This document shows positions 1 through 10,710 of a stretch of 64,000 bases of DNA, piece after piece (position 1 is the stretch's first letter; each line of letters starts with the position of its first letter). The stretch is from Tilletia caries. Lineage: Eukaryota; Basidiomycota; Exobasidiomycetes; Tilletiales; Tilletiaceae. The notes under the pieces are model-generated. The model was not told the DNA's origin, made no database searches, and was given only the letters and a program-made list of their open reading frames with translations. A program made the translations under genes and the position numbers. Where the stretch lies: the NCBI GenBank assembly GCA_032718865.1, contig JALUTQ010000007.1, positions 930,001 through 994,000 on the forward strand, read 5' to 3'.

Positions 1-897
1 GCACAACCGAAAGCATTTCCTCGCTGTCATCCTCCTGCTCCGACTCGCTTGTACCGTCCTTGCAATCCAAACCTTCATCCTTGGTAGATAACAGAGTTGA
101 TGCTGGTTCTGAGTCGCGCTTTCGCTTCCGAGTGAGCGATTCTTGGGCTGTTAATTGCGGAGCTTTATCGCTCTGCTCCTCTCCTGTACCGCCGGTAGTC
201 GAGGCCGGCGGAAGCTCGAGGACCTGCCCTTCGGAGTCGATGTTGTTCCCGCTGTCTTCTTCTTCCTCGTCCTCGTCTTCATCGGAATCTTCATCGGAAT
301 CTTCATCCGATTCGGAATCATACTGAGTGGTGAGGTACCACTTACACGCCTCGGCCGGGTCATGCAGCACATCGAGGAATTGTCCAAAGGTGGTTCTCCT
401 TCGCGTCGTTCCTGTCCCAAAGTGACCGAGAGAGGGATGAATAGGCTCGACCTTGACGGTAGCATCACCAGCCAAAGTTCTGAGATGTTCCAGGTCGGCC
501 TATGAAAGACGATAGGCCATCAGCTTGCCGCATGAATATTTCCACACTTCCGATACGCGCGACATACTCACCCACTTGTGCGCCTGCCACTCCAAGTCGG
601 TGGGGAACCCATCAATAATGACCGGCCGCCGCTTCGAGATGAAATTCTCCCAAAGCTCCTCTGGCGAGATCGTCGACGGTACATGGAGGATCTCGTCGCC
701 CGGCTGGGGCTCGTACCCTGGAAACGAAAAAAAAATCCAACAAGGGTCAGCTTCGAAAGCGCCAGAGAGAAGCTCAGCGCCAGCTGGGGAAACTCACCCG
801 CATATTCTCCGCTGCGAACATTGACGTCGTCGCCAAAGTACGTGATGCTGTCTGCAGGCCCGAGCAGCTCGGCGATATTGAGGACGGTTCCCTCCAT
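1..897 (-). CDS. JmjC/cupin-8 domain protein, 5' part (runs off left edge)
   Basis: The start ATG is at 897-895. Three exons read on the minus strand: 897-798, 717-572 and 499 to beyond 1, joined by GTGAG...AG introns that keep phase. The N-terminus includes ISPEELWENFISKRRPVIID followed by a W..HKW segment and DLEHLRTLAGDATVKVEP. This is the usual opening of the cupin-8/JmjC fold, in which an enzyme clamps a partner, then presents an HxD...H iron site. A long acidic Ser/Asp/Glu tract (about residues 150-185) interrupts the domain before the left edge. The metal-binding residues would lie outside the window, so activity cannot be judged. Family members are Fe(II)/2-oxoglutarate hydroxylases or demethylases; assigning this one to JMJD5, JMJD7, HSPBAP1 or another subgroup is not possible here. 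Confidence 0.75.
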
Positions 898-1139
898 CTC
901 CGCTCGTCGGGACGCGAAAACACGCGCGCTTGGGACGGGGCAGCTTCCTCTTCTGCGCACACGGCTGCTGCGTGCTGCGTACTGATCGACCTGGACGCGC
1001 TTCTCTCACGCGTTTCCTCTCTCCCAATCTTGTGTGTGCACGTTTGAGATCGACGCGCGAAGCATTGATTCACTCATTCACGATTGACACAAACTTTTTT
1101 TCGTCCAACCGAGTGCTCCGATTTTCGATGGGAAAATAA

Positions 1140-2340
1140 AATATACTAGTGGTACGCGGCGCCCGGTGGGCGCCTCTCAGACTGGGATGAATCATTAAAC
1201 GCCGCTGTTGACGCATTCCGGCGATCCCACGGCCCGTACGGCCCACTGCTAACGAATCGTGGCCTTGATGGCGAGACTCTCTGACTCCTATACGTCCACA
1301 ACTCTCTGATGTTCTGACCTGATCTCTCCCTAGTCCCTCTCCTCAGTCCTCACCGTTTCCTCGGCGCTCTGTGACCTTCAACAGATCTTTTGGCTTTCGT
1401 TGCTCCGCAGAACTTTTCCCCTGGTCGCTCGGTACTCACTTCAACCCTCTCAAGCACCTCGCCGAGATGACTCATTGACCCTGCTGCCTGCAACCGCATC
1501 CCTAAGCTGACTCCCCTTCTTTTTGGCAGGAGGCAGACCACAGCTGCATATCTTTCTGCTGTTGCTCACCTGTACGCTTACTTTCTCTCCCAACTTCTTT
1601 TGTGCAGCAGGTTTCCGTTACATGGCTCACAGACCACAGTTCACACATCCATCGTTCTTGCTTCGCTCATCGCTGACAGTTGACATAATCTCCTCACTCA
1701 AAGCAGCTTCTCCTTTACCCCTCAGTCGCAAGCACGTATTGCAGCAACGGTGAGTCTTCGACGTTCGACCCATCTTACAGCGCTATCCTTTTCGACTGCC
1801 TTGATCAAGTGTTCAGCGTTCTTCCCTCGCCAGTCGCCAGCAAGTCCCTCTCGTGTTTTGCGTCGGTCTAACGGCACTCTCGGCTTCACTTGGCACCGGG
1901 CTCACCAGTCTTTGGTTGTAACTTGTCAGGTGAGTTGTACGAACTCTGATGTCTCAGCGGTGCCTTCAGCCTTCACCCCACGCCCTTGCTCGCTGATCGT
2001 CCTTGTATCACAGTGCGAGTATGAATTCGTTGTCAGTAACGGCGGGCGTTCGCTACTGAGCACTGTCTCTGACTCTGCTCCTTCTGCCCTCGTCAAGCGC
2101 CAAGCGCGCGACAGTACAGCCAGCTGTGAAGGCAGCGCCAGTGCAAGAGATAGAAACACCGCCAGTACTTCCTGAACAGGTCAGTAAATCCTCCCGCGCT
2201 TTCTGCTTCAAACTGCAGTCACTGAACCCCCCTTATCGATTTCGAGCTCCTTTATCCTTCCAGATGACTTGTGACGCGCGCCATAGCTCACCAGTTTCAA
2301 AATCAAGATCACCAAAGCTTCCGCTTCAATGAATCTACAC
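1140..2340 (+). other. Gene-poor stretch with splice-like signals on the + strand
   Basis: No convincing long reading frame is present. Several well-formed intron signals lie on the + strand: a CTGAC branch, pyrimidine tract and GGCAG acceptor near 1506-1530, and GTGAGT/GTCAGT donors near 1751, 1929 and 2180. A spliced frame ending near 2332 reads a hydrophobic stretch, then SSSAKRATVQ and PPVLPEQ; it could be a small secreted product or chance. I regard this as a possible spliced transcript, coding or not, rather than a called gene. Confidence 0.25.
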
Positions 2341-2560
2341 AGTACGCGCCTAATCGGCTGGTTTAAACAAATATTTCATTGACCTTGGGCAGCATTTTTG
2401 TAGAGGCGCTGAATGTTCATGCGAGCCGTTCAAGATGGACCTCAACAGGGCTCAGGCGGTAGAAATAATCATACGGACCGAAACGTAAGAGGAAAGAGGA
2501 AGAAATAATTAGCGGTTGTAGCCTGTACTCTGCACTCTGCAGAAAAACAGAAAAACAGAA
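2340..2560. repeat. Degenerate copy of segments found at 4010-4420
   Basis: On the minus strand, 2480-2400 resembles 4420-4320: both have a GTATGATTATT motif, then GAGCCCTGTT and AACGGCTCGCAT. Separately, 2560-2470 resembles 4110-4010: both have an AGCTGAYGCTT motif, then CAGA.TGCAG and a TTTCTTCCTCT stretch. The order of the two blocks is swapped between the copies. A third, shorter match to the AGCTGACGC block lies at about 5828-5800. The copy at 2400-2480 has lost the reading frame that is open at 4320-4376, so it looks like a decayed, rearranged duplicate. Confidence 0.55.
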
Positions 2561-2994
2561 GCATCAGCTAATAGACCGGGGGTGCTGTCCTATCGGTTGA
2601 GGCTGTGCGTCCCATATCCCAGTTCCCATGTTCTGCCCTGTTGTAAAAGGGAGTTAGTCCAGTCGAGCTTGGACATTGATGAGGAGTTCATGTTTGGTGG
2701 TCAATGAGGGCCGGAGGGGTAGAGAAAATGGTGGAGATGTGGAATGTGGTATACCGTATACGCAACTGGCCATCGCCGGTGTACTTGTGACCGCGCACGG
2801 CTTCGGTCTCGCAATGGGAGGAAGAGAGAGGCAGATGCGAGTAACACAGAATGACAGAAGCAGAAGGAGTCAGCAGGCACATCTGCGGACGTCTGAAGAA
2901 GGATGAGGAGTCATAGACTGTAAGTATAACCGATTATGCCGCCCAAACTACATTCCCTGGTCGTTTAGCATAAAAAAAACGATATAGAAGCTTA

Positions 2995-3677
2995 CTTTTT
3001 TTGGGGGGCTCCGAGCCCTCCCCCGGTCAACGGAGAGATAAAGGTCAGCGATTCGTAGGTGTGCTCGAGACGTCCAGGATGAACTCGTTCCGGAGAGCGA
3101 GATCGTCAATAGACCGTGTTCGGGAGGGGATGGCTGTGCGGCGAGGGCCAGACATGTGACGGCTACGTCGACATTCCGCTCCATGTCTCCCTGTGTCACA
3201 CCGGTAAGTGAAGTGTTGTCCATGCTTTCGACGAAGGAGACTGCTCCAGCCTATGACCACACAAACACTCAGTCAGCTACTGTGCAACTATGAACATGCT
3301 CAAATTTTAGATTCGGACGCACCAAGATGGAGAGGTAGTAGCCAGACTCGCCTGACAGTCGCTCCGGACTCCTGAATCGACTGATACATCTGCAAAGTCC
3401 AAAGCAATCTCATTCAGATATTATAACGACGCACTGATGCTGAGCCTGCTTGCTACTCACTCTACGTTTGAGACCAAGTTGTCCGGGTTCGCCTTGAGTA
3501 CGATGTAGATCAAGGCTGGTACCAATGAGTCTGCGCTCTCTGTTGTTGGCATGTGCCGGATCATGCCTGCGAAATGTGCAAAAGCCAAAAGTGATCGTCA
3601 AATGCCTGTTAAGTAAGAGTAGCAGCCACCTACCAAAGATAACTTTGCAACAGTTCAGAATGAAGATCAACTTAACC
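2995..3677 (-). CDS. VPS9-domain protein (Rab5-type GEF), core exons
   Basis: Four consecutive minus-strand exons join in phase: about 3677-3634, 3566-3461, 3389-3323 and 3250 onward. They read KLIFILNCCKVIFG, then ADSLVPALIYIVLKANPDNL, then RFRSPERLSGESGYYLSIL, then AGAVSFVESMD. This order is the core of the VPS9 domain, which catalyses GDP/GTP exchange on Rab5-family GTPases in endosomal traffic. The conserved D of the LIYIVLKANP region and the GE.GYY block are present. A GTAAGC donor near 2995 and an acceptor near 2918 suggest that another exon follows. The upstream helical part and the start codon were not resolved: the segment at 3719-3805 is open in two frames. The gene may extend up to about 5967. 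The domain is confident; the gene ends are not. Confidence 0.72.
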
Positions 3678-4284
3678 CTGAGCGCCTCGTGGGAGAGTCA
3701 TGTAGTACGACTCACCAAGGGCAGTACGCGAGGTGGGATCTTGTCCGGACTGCTCGTGGTAGAATCTACCGTTTGCTCCCTTCTGAGTTCTGTGCACAGA
3801 CTAAAGAGGAAAGTGTGTGAGTACGTTACGGAGTTGGTGGATGTGCTCACTGCTCAGTGCTGCGCGAGGAGGAGGAAGAAGAAGAAGGAGATGGGGCAAC
3901 AGCGTCGGTGGTAGGCGGCAGCAGTAAGCAGGGTGAGACCGTGAGAGTAAGCGTCGCCGAGAATGGAGCAATTAAGACACGGCACAATGGAGCTGAAGGA
4001 CGAAGGTTCAGCCTGCAAATCAAAATAGGAGAGAGGAAGAAACATTCAGCGGCTGCAGTCTGCTGTCTCTGCAGAAAAAGAAAAGCGTCAGCTATATTAA
4101 ATGGAGGCAAGAGGTTGATGGCAGTATGGTCTGGGACCTCGGTCCTGGGATTTAGCGTTGAAGACTGAGAAAAGTTAACAGAAGCAATGAGTATGAGAGA
4201 GACGGACTGATGGAGTACTTAGCGGAGAGCGATGGCTGTGCTTCCTTCATCTCGGGGCTCTTGTGGACGACGACTTCACTATGT

Positions 4285-5967
4285 ACCGGGCTGGAACACC
4301 GAGAATGGCAGATACGGCGTCGAATGTGTTATGTGTATGCGAGCCGTTCAGGTTGAATCTAAACAGGGCTCTTGGTCTGCAATAATCAATAATCAATAAT
4401 CATACAGCGGATCCAGAGAGGCAAGAAGGGAGAAAGGGAGGGAGGAGAACAGACTCACCCTGGTCCCTGCGGAGTGCGGCCTGCGCCTTGATTCTCTAAC
4501 CGTTCCTTGACCTCCCAAAACCCAACATCCCGAGCGCCGAACATGACTCTGACCTCAATGATCCGGCCCGCGCGCTTCCTCCGCGGCGTGAGTGGCCCGA
4601 TCACGATCTTACACAGGATTACGATCTGCAGAGGTATATCGCCTGCGGTAAAGTCAAGAAGAATCAGTTAGTAGTGTTCTGAGAGCCGAATGAATACGTA
4701 ATAGGATGTCAGGGAAGCACAGAGAACGAAGCACAAAACATAACTGTGGCAGGGAATGTCCGTCCCTCCGACACCGCTCCGACCATCACCGATATGTCGC
4801 TTTTCGGTCCAGGTTGAGGAATCCGTACCGGCGCCCGAGGAGAAATAGCTGTAGAAGCAGCAGCCGTCTTCCTGTTCTAAGCCCTCCCGCAAAGGTTGTG
4901 AGCTTTAAGAGAGGGGAATAGGGGGGATTTAAGGATAATAACCTGGCTCTTACCTTCGTCGTTGAAGATGACTTCGTTCATCGTTGTCGTCGTCGAAGTT
5001 GAGGGTCCGCGTTCTGGATCCTCCTTCGGGGTCAATATTCCATACAGTACGTTCAGCACTCATGAAGGGAGGGAGGAAGAAAGTGGAGAGATAAGGAAGG
5101 GGACTCACGCAGCTTTCCTTCGTCACGTCACGTCCAAACATACATTTACCTTCTTTTCTTCTCCCCAATCTTCTGCTTCCCCTCCCTCACCTTCACCTTC
5201 CAATGAAGCCTTCCTCTCCCGCCTCCATGGTCCATCCTCGTCCGTGTGCGCGGCGAGAAATCGGAGGGACAATGCGCGGCGTTGGAGCTGGTCACGCTAG
5301 ACGGTCTGCACTCGTTGTCGGTCGTCGGATGAAGAGGGGAAAATTGGGAAGGGAGAACCGTGGGGATCTGGGGTCGGGGACTGGGTGATGGGTGTGGCCG
5401 GGGTAGATACCGAATGGTGCGATAGTGATGGAGGAGCTACGACGGACATGCATATGGCAGCGCTGCGAGGGACCACATTCCGCTCGCGCTGCGTGATGTT
5501 GTGAATGCCGATGGAGTTTGTAGAGGCACACGGCGCTTTGGAAGGCGGAATCAGAGTAGGAGGATTGGTCCTGGGGAGGAAGGGGAAAGGAAAAAGGCGA
5601 GAGGAGGGGAAGAAAGTTCAAAGGAGGGTTCAACGCGGTTCAACACACTGACCGCTGACGAATGCTGTTGAGACAGGGTATCCGCCAGGTGGCAGGTAGT
5701 GGCGCAGGAGAAAGCTGAGGCGTCAGCGCGTCAGCGCGTCAGCCTGTAAAATAGAAGAGGCCAAAGAGAAAGATATACTCAGGAGCTATACCGTGGAGAA
5801 GCCAGGAAGAGAAAGGCGTCAGCTAAAAGAGGACAGAGACTGAGGGAGGAACCGCGCTGTCGCGCTGATATCGTTACAATCTGTCAGCTGTCAGCTGGGA
5901 GAGAAATGGGAACGAAAGAGATGAAGACGATGCCGAGTACGAAGACGACGGGTGTCGCTTGCCTCAT
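4285..5967 (-). CDS. Exon-like segments of an unrecognised gene, possibly the 5' part of the VPS9 gene
   Basis: Several minus-strand segments join in phase with good splice sites. 4848-4735 reads AISPRAPVRIPQPGPKSDIS. 4642-4459 reads DIPLQIVILCKIVIGPLTPR and ends GAGRTPQGP. 4376 to about 4285 reads LFRFNLNGSHTHNTFDAVSA. Further upstream, about 5040-4960 and 5570-5300 are also open (IPPSKAPCASTNSIGIHNIT). At 5967-5965 an ATG opens a strongly hydrophobic stretch resembling a signal peptide (VVFVLGIVFISFVPISL), but it stops after 27 codons unless spliced. I do not recognise a family. The exons could belong to one long gene that continues into the VPS9 domain or to a separate neighbour; RNA evidence is needed to decide. 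Confidence 0.35.
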
Positions 5968-6065
5968 GTCGTGACTCGTGGCTGGGGTGACCAATTCTGT
6001 TGTGGATGGTAACGACGTGGAAGCTGCTCGCCGAGGACCGCTGTTCTCCCAATTCGGGCCGTTTA

Positions 6066-6740
6066 TGTCAGCTCACAGCTGAGCCGGGGCAGGCCCCCCC
6101 GAGCCCCCCCTCCGGGGTTCATGCTTCATGCAGTAATGTTGTTTCTTGCGGCGTGGGTTCTCAGCGCATTTCTTGAAGCTGGGTTGCAGCGCGGGTTCCC
6201 AGCGCATTACTATAAGATGGGCGGGGGGGCGAAGTCCCCCCGCCCAGGTGAAGACCCTTATCGCCTTCCTCCCCAATGCCACGTGTTATCGGTGATTCGG
6301 TGATCGGGACGCGCGTTAGCGCGATTTGACCACTATCTTTAGCACGCACACGTTGCATATGCTTATGTATTACAAACAATTGGGACCGACATCAACTTTT
6401 CCTCGTAGTAGAGCGGTTAGTGATGCGGCTTGCGGTTCTGCAGGTCTGCGGATAGATTCCGTCCGTGACCATGCTTTTTTTCTTTTTTTCCCTCTTTTTT
6501 CGACTTGGTCGCCAAGTTAGGATAACATTCACCATGCGGGTTAGAGTTAGCGCGTAGCGGGCAGGATTAGACATGATAGCAATGGAGACGGACAAGACTG
6601 TCCTTTTGGTTGGGGGGGTTCCGGGGGGGCAAAGCCCCCCCGCCGAGCTGGAAGTGGGGTCACGTGATCTAGTTTTGCTCCCACGTGGAATTGGGGAGGA
6701 AGGCGATAAGGGCGTCCGCCCAGGTGACCGTGCCGGCCCG
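6066..6740. repeat. Inverted-repeat element with G/C-run ends
   Basis: A 23-base perfect inverted repeat links 6255-6277 with 6690-6712. After one mismatch both arms continue with a CCACGTG motif. Outside and inside these arms are runs of G and C that fold back on themselves, for example around 6612-6643 (GGGGGGGCAAAGCCCCCCC) and 6091-6116. The arm region 6145-6210 also holds an imperfect direct duplication around GGGTTCTCAGCGCAT. No protein-coding frame is supported inside. The arrangement fits a non-autonomous mobile element or foldback repeat; no target-site duplication could be established. Confidence 0.55.
6399..6470 (+). other. Degenerate tRNA-like sequence (tRNA relic or SINE head)
   Basis: An A-box match TAGTAGAGCGG at 6406-6416 fits TRGYNNARNNG fully. 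A B-box-like GGATAGATTCC at 6450-6460 matches nine of eleven positions. The 44-base spacing is exactly that of a tRNA gene. Laid on tRNA numbering, four of five T-stem pairs and most anticodon-stem pairs form, with a loop TTGCGGT. The acceptor stem does not pair and the T loop is wrong, so this is not a functional tRNA. T runs begin at 6474, as after a Pol III unit. Confidence 0.45.
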
Positions 6741-7162
6741 GCGACGGTGTGTGTAGGATGGAGCTGCTTCCCAAAGAGTGGTTTGTAAGGTTTCTAACGC
6801 GCCGCGTGGGAAAAGCAACAAATCAGTTGTAACTGTCTGAGCTCAGGTTTGTAGTCCTGATTACAATGTGGTGTAAGCATCCTGAAATGAGGAGATTGCC
6901 TTTTAGTGGGAAGAAGAAGGTCCCCGATCTTGGCCTGTCCCGGAACGCCGGCCCGGAGCAGGCTGGAAGGAGAGCGTGGGAAAATGTGGAGGCGAAAACT
7001 TCTGAACATTGGGATACCTCCGCCGCGGTCTCGTTGTGCTCCTCAGCATCGACAAGCCCATCGACCAAAGGAAAGCTACTCGCGACTCTCCGCACCACTC
7101 AATCCATCAACTTGGTCACCGCTGACTCTTGAGATCATCCCCCCCGTACACTTCAAGAAACA

Positions 7163-7615
7163 ATGAGCTACGTCGCCAAGGAGAAGGACGTCGAGGGCGT
7201 CGCCCCCACGTCCAAGGTCCACAAGATCCGCATCACCCTTACCAGCCGCAACGTCAAGAACCTCGAGAAGGTCTGCGGCGACCTCATCACCCGCTCCAAG
7301 GACAAGGAGCTCCGTGTCAAGGGCCCCGTCCGTCTGCCCACCAAGGTCCTCACCCACACCGTCCGCAAGTCGCCGTGTGGTGAGGGTTCCAAGACCTGGG
7401 ACCGTTACGAGATGCGCATCCACAAGCGTCTCATTGACCTCCACTCCCCCTCGGAGATTGTCAAGCAGATCGTGAGTATCGCTTCATTCTGGCACTGCAT
7501 GCGAACTTCTACATCAGCTCGGTACTGACAACTTCCTTTCAAACTTCCTTCCACACAGACCTCGATCTCGCTTGAGCCCGGAGTAGAGGTTGAGGTTACC
7601 ATCCTCAGCTCGTAA
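7163..7615 (+). CDS. RPS20: 40S ribosomal protein S20 (uS10)
   Basis: Exons 7163-7471 and 7559-7615 encode 121 residues, the normal length for eukaryotic uS10. Family stretches include [38 protein letters not shown] and [20 protein letters not shown], and the C-terminus [13 protein letters not shown] is complete. The protein sits in the head of the small ribosomal subunit. The single intron has a GTGAGT donor, a TACTGAC branch and an ACACAG acceptor. The context of the start is CAATGAGC, and codon choice is strongly C/G-ending, as expected of a highly expressed gene. It converges on the TRM6 gene, with about 280 bases between the two stop codons. Confidence 0.97.
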
Positions 7616-7896
7616 GGGAGCCCTGATGCGCCCATCGCGTGTTGATCTGTCCACTCGCAGTCTGTAGCAGCCCAGTGCGCATGACTTGAGACACTCTCGT
7701 CTTGCAGGCTGCAGCTGTGCTCCATGTTCAAACAGCTCTTATCCCCATGCCATTCAAGCACTGCTGTTCACGCATCTTTCTCCGATTCCCATTCGCTCTG
7801 ATGCTTGATGTATGAACTGTGTGTGTATGTCAAACTTCTAAGAATAACGAGAGAGCGATGAGTGAGAGGGTTGCGGGTAGTATAAACCGGGCAGGT

Positions 7897-9878
7897 TCAT
7901 TGCGGGTCCACTTTGACACGCTTGGTATCTGGCAAGTCGTCACTGTCCGGCGCGTCTCTCCTTGCAGCCGCTGTTGTTCCTGCTGATGCTGCCACGTCTG
8001 CTGTCTCCGCCTCGCGTTCCTTTCGCCGAGTAGCCGCCAGGGCTTCCGCTGTTGCTGGATCGAGCACCTTGATCGCACTGAGAACGTAACCAGCAGTGGC
8101 GGACGTGACCATCTCCGGGTGTGTCCGTCCTGGAAGGACCTGTTAAATAGATGTTGGATCAGCAGGCGTCATGCAGGCAGGAGAGGCAAACCACTCTTGA
8201 GAAGCAATATATGCATCTTGCTTACCTGATATCTCCGTGCCCACGGCTCCAGAACTTCCACATGCAGCCAACCCTCTCTCTTCCTTAGCTCCGCCTGTAT
8301 CTCAACCAATGGCTGTTGATACGGACTGTGGAAAACAATCTTGGCCGAACCCGCCAGATAGCCCTGTATCCGCTCCAGCACGGCTAATGGCTCAAAGTTG
8401 GAGACCATCAGGAATCCATCGAAGAAGCCGGCGAACAGCTCGGCGCGGGTGGCTTGTAGTACTTCATGTGCGACGCGCCGTTTCTTGAGGCGATTCCTGT
8501 CGCGCTCCACAAGCGTCCGGTTCGGATCGTGTGTGGGAGGAACACTTACTGCAAATAGAAGGGACACGTTCAGATCATGAGGCTACAAAATCGCAGTGTG
8601 GGAAGTGCACCGGAAGCATAGACGCACTTGGTTGCCATTCTGGCTCTGTGGCTGCCCAGTGAATGATTCGTAGTGTGTCGTCGACCCATGATTTTGGCAG
8701 GCTTGAAATGGTGTTAAAGATGTCAAACGCTGGAGGGGAGTCCGCGTCATTGATCACAAGAACGCGTCCTTGTCCTGTCCGCATGAAGCAGGCGGGGTAG
8801 AAGACAGCTATGAGCTCCTCTGTCCAGTAGGCTGCAGGAAGGGGCATGTAGACTCACCCCCTAATCGTTCCAGAACAGCTCCGACCAATAACCCACCGAC
8901 GCCGTCGACCACAATGTACTTGCCCCCAGGTCGAATCGAGCCGTATGCAAGGCAATGCGCAAGAGCGTCCGGACGTAAGTAGCGGATCTTCTCTGGTGCG
9001 CGCTCGAAGTGGAAGGCGCAAAGAGTGGCTGGGTCGGGATGTAAGGGCGTGAACAGTTTCATGTGTCTGAACGATTAACGAAAGGAAGGTCAACACTAGC
9101 AACGATGACCAAGCGATTTTTTTGGCGTGCTCACTTGGCTTCCTTCCTCGATATAAACTTGTCTTGACTGTACACAGTTCGCGCTTCGAAGTTCTTGTTG
9201 CTTTGTAACGTGCGTTCGATGAGTTCCTGAGACAGAAGGGGGCGGCGGGTCAATATCAGACAGCCACGCAGAATACGAATTTTCTGCAGCGTTTCGCGCC
9301 AGGATACATACCCTGCCTTCTAAACCTGCAGCTTTGAGCTCCTTGATGTCGACGTAGGTGAGCTTTTGAGACTCGCCGTCATCGTTTATGTTCTCGTTTG
9401 TCGCGTCCGTTTCCTCTGATTTCCGCCGAAAAGGGAAGTCCCAGGGATTCTGTGAGCTCATAGCTGATTCTCGTCTTGTATAACTCCAGTGTCACTTCAG
9501 CTCACCAAGCTCAGCCAGCGTCTTGTTCGCTACCATCCTCAGATCGCCCGCCTTATTCTTCTGCGGGTTCCCGCCCACGATCTCGTACGTCTGGCCGAAG
9601 GGCATACCGATCAAGTCGTCCGCGCGAAAGGCTCCAAACTTGCCGAGCGAGACTGTCTTTCCCGGGATGAGCGCGACGGGCTTGTGCTTTGTCGACGGCA
9701 GACGGAGGACGATGGGTAGGTGTGCTGGGATGGTGTCCAGACGGGCAAAGTCGGTGGTGGGAGACGCTCCCTGGGCAGCGCGGCCACTTCCACCGGCGGC
9801 TGAAGAGCTCGCTTTGGCAGGCGCTCCGCCAGCTGCAGGCTGCGACGCTGCGCCAGACGCTTCCGCTCGCGCTTCCAT
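7897..9878 (-). CDS. TRM6: tRNA (adenine-58-N1)-methyltransferase non-catalytic subunit
   Basis: Seven exons close in phase to 523 residues: 9878-9506, 9463-9312, 9226-9135, 9066-8858, 8807-8628, 8548-8226 and 8139-7897. The N-terminal part contains GKTVSLGKFGAFRADDLIG and PFGQTYEIV, the hallmark of Trm6/Gcd10. A degenerate methyltransferase-like fold follows (GGKYIVVDGVGGLLVGAVLE). Trm6 binds tRNA and pairs with the catalytic Trm61 to make m1A58, which stabilises initiator tRNA. The acceptor of the fourth intron is ambiguous: using 8807 gives a 50-base intron, whereas an in-frame alternative at 8831 would leave only 26 bases, too short. The C-terminal tail is Ala-rich and charged, ending TKRVKVDPQ. 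Confidence 0.93.
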
Positions 9879-10710
9879 TATTTCTGTCTTCTATCTGCTG
9901 GACCTCGACTGGGTAACGCCTTCTTCCCGCTTGCAGACTGAAATTCCTGGGAGTGAGATGCTTCCGGAAATCGCGGCTGCAAATATCGCACGTGGCACTC
10001 ATCCTGCCACCAGCATGAGTTTGCCAACGAGGCAATGCACAGCCAGGCAAATTGTCTGACGATGCTGGTGATGATGTTCGCGCTGCCTGCTGCTGATCTC
10101 ATCCGCCTTGTGTGCAGTAGCACTCCTTGGGCAGTTCCCGCTCCGGCTCCCGTCTTGTTTGTGGTCGCTCAACTTCTACCTGGTATATTTACAGCCTGGC
10201 ACCATGGTCTCCAACGGTCAAATCAAGGCACAACGACCGACTGGCTCATCGCTCGTCGATGCCTGTTCCTCCAGCGCTCGCTCTGTTGGGACTATGCACT
10301 TTACCAGCAAATCATACGCGCGCACGCTGCATGGTTGATGTGGACCTGCAGGAATTGGAGCATGTGGCCCGGCTGCGGGCGCGCTAACTGATTGCCCGAC
10401 TGTTGTACAGGTTTCCACCGCTTCCATCCGAATTAGTGCTTTGGTGATCTCGCTCGCTGATTCTTCTCTCCCAACAACGTCCTCCATCGTCCCTTTCCTT
10501 GCACCTTAGTCCTTCTTCCTCCATCCTTATCTGGCAGCGGGCCTGCACATTTGACCTCTCTTCATCCTCCATCCGCCTTCGCCTGCTTTGGTCGACCCAA
10601 AGTTCGCTTTCCAGGCCTTCACCCTCTTCCGATCTCGCTCTTCGACTTCTTACGGCAGCGCCGACCCCATTCTTTTACGAGTACGGTCCGACCCCGGTGG
10701 TCTTGCCAAG
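9879..10710. other. Divergent intergenic region between TRM6 and the 923-residue protein gene
   Basis: This 832-base region separates two divergently transcribed starts. It is pyrimidine-rich on the + strand close to 10500-10700, as in a 5' leader, and has a GTTGTACAG acceptor-like site near 10410, so the leader of the + strand gene may be spliced. No supported coding frame was found. Confidence 0.4.

Noticed and set aside
6399..6470. Functional tRNA gene (Arg-like anticodon position)
   Set aside because: Although box spacing is exact, the acceptor stem does not pair and the T loop is abnormal, so it is reported only as tRNA-like.
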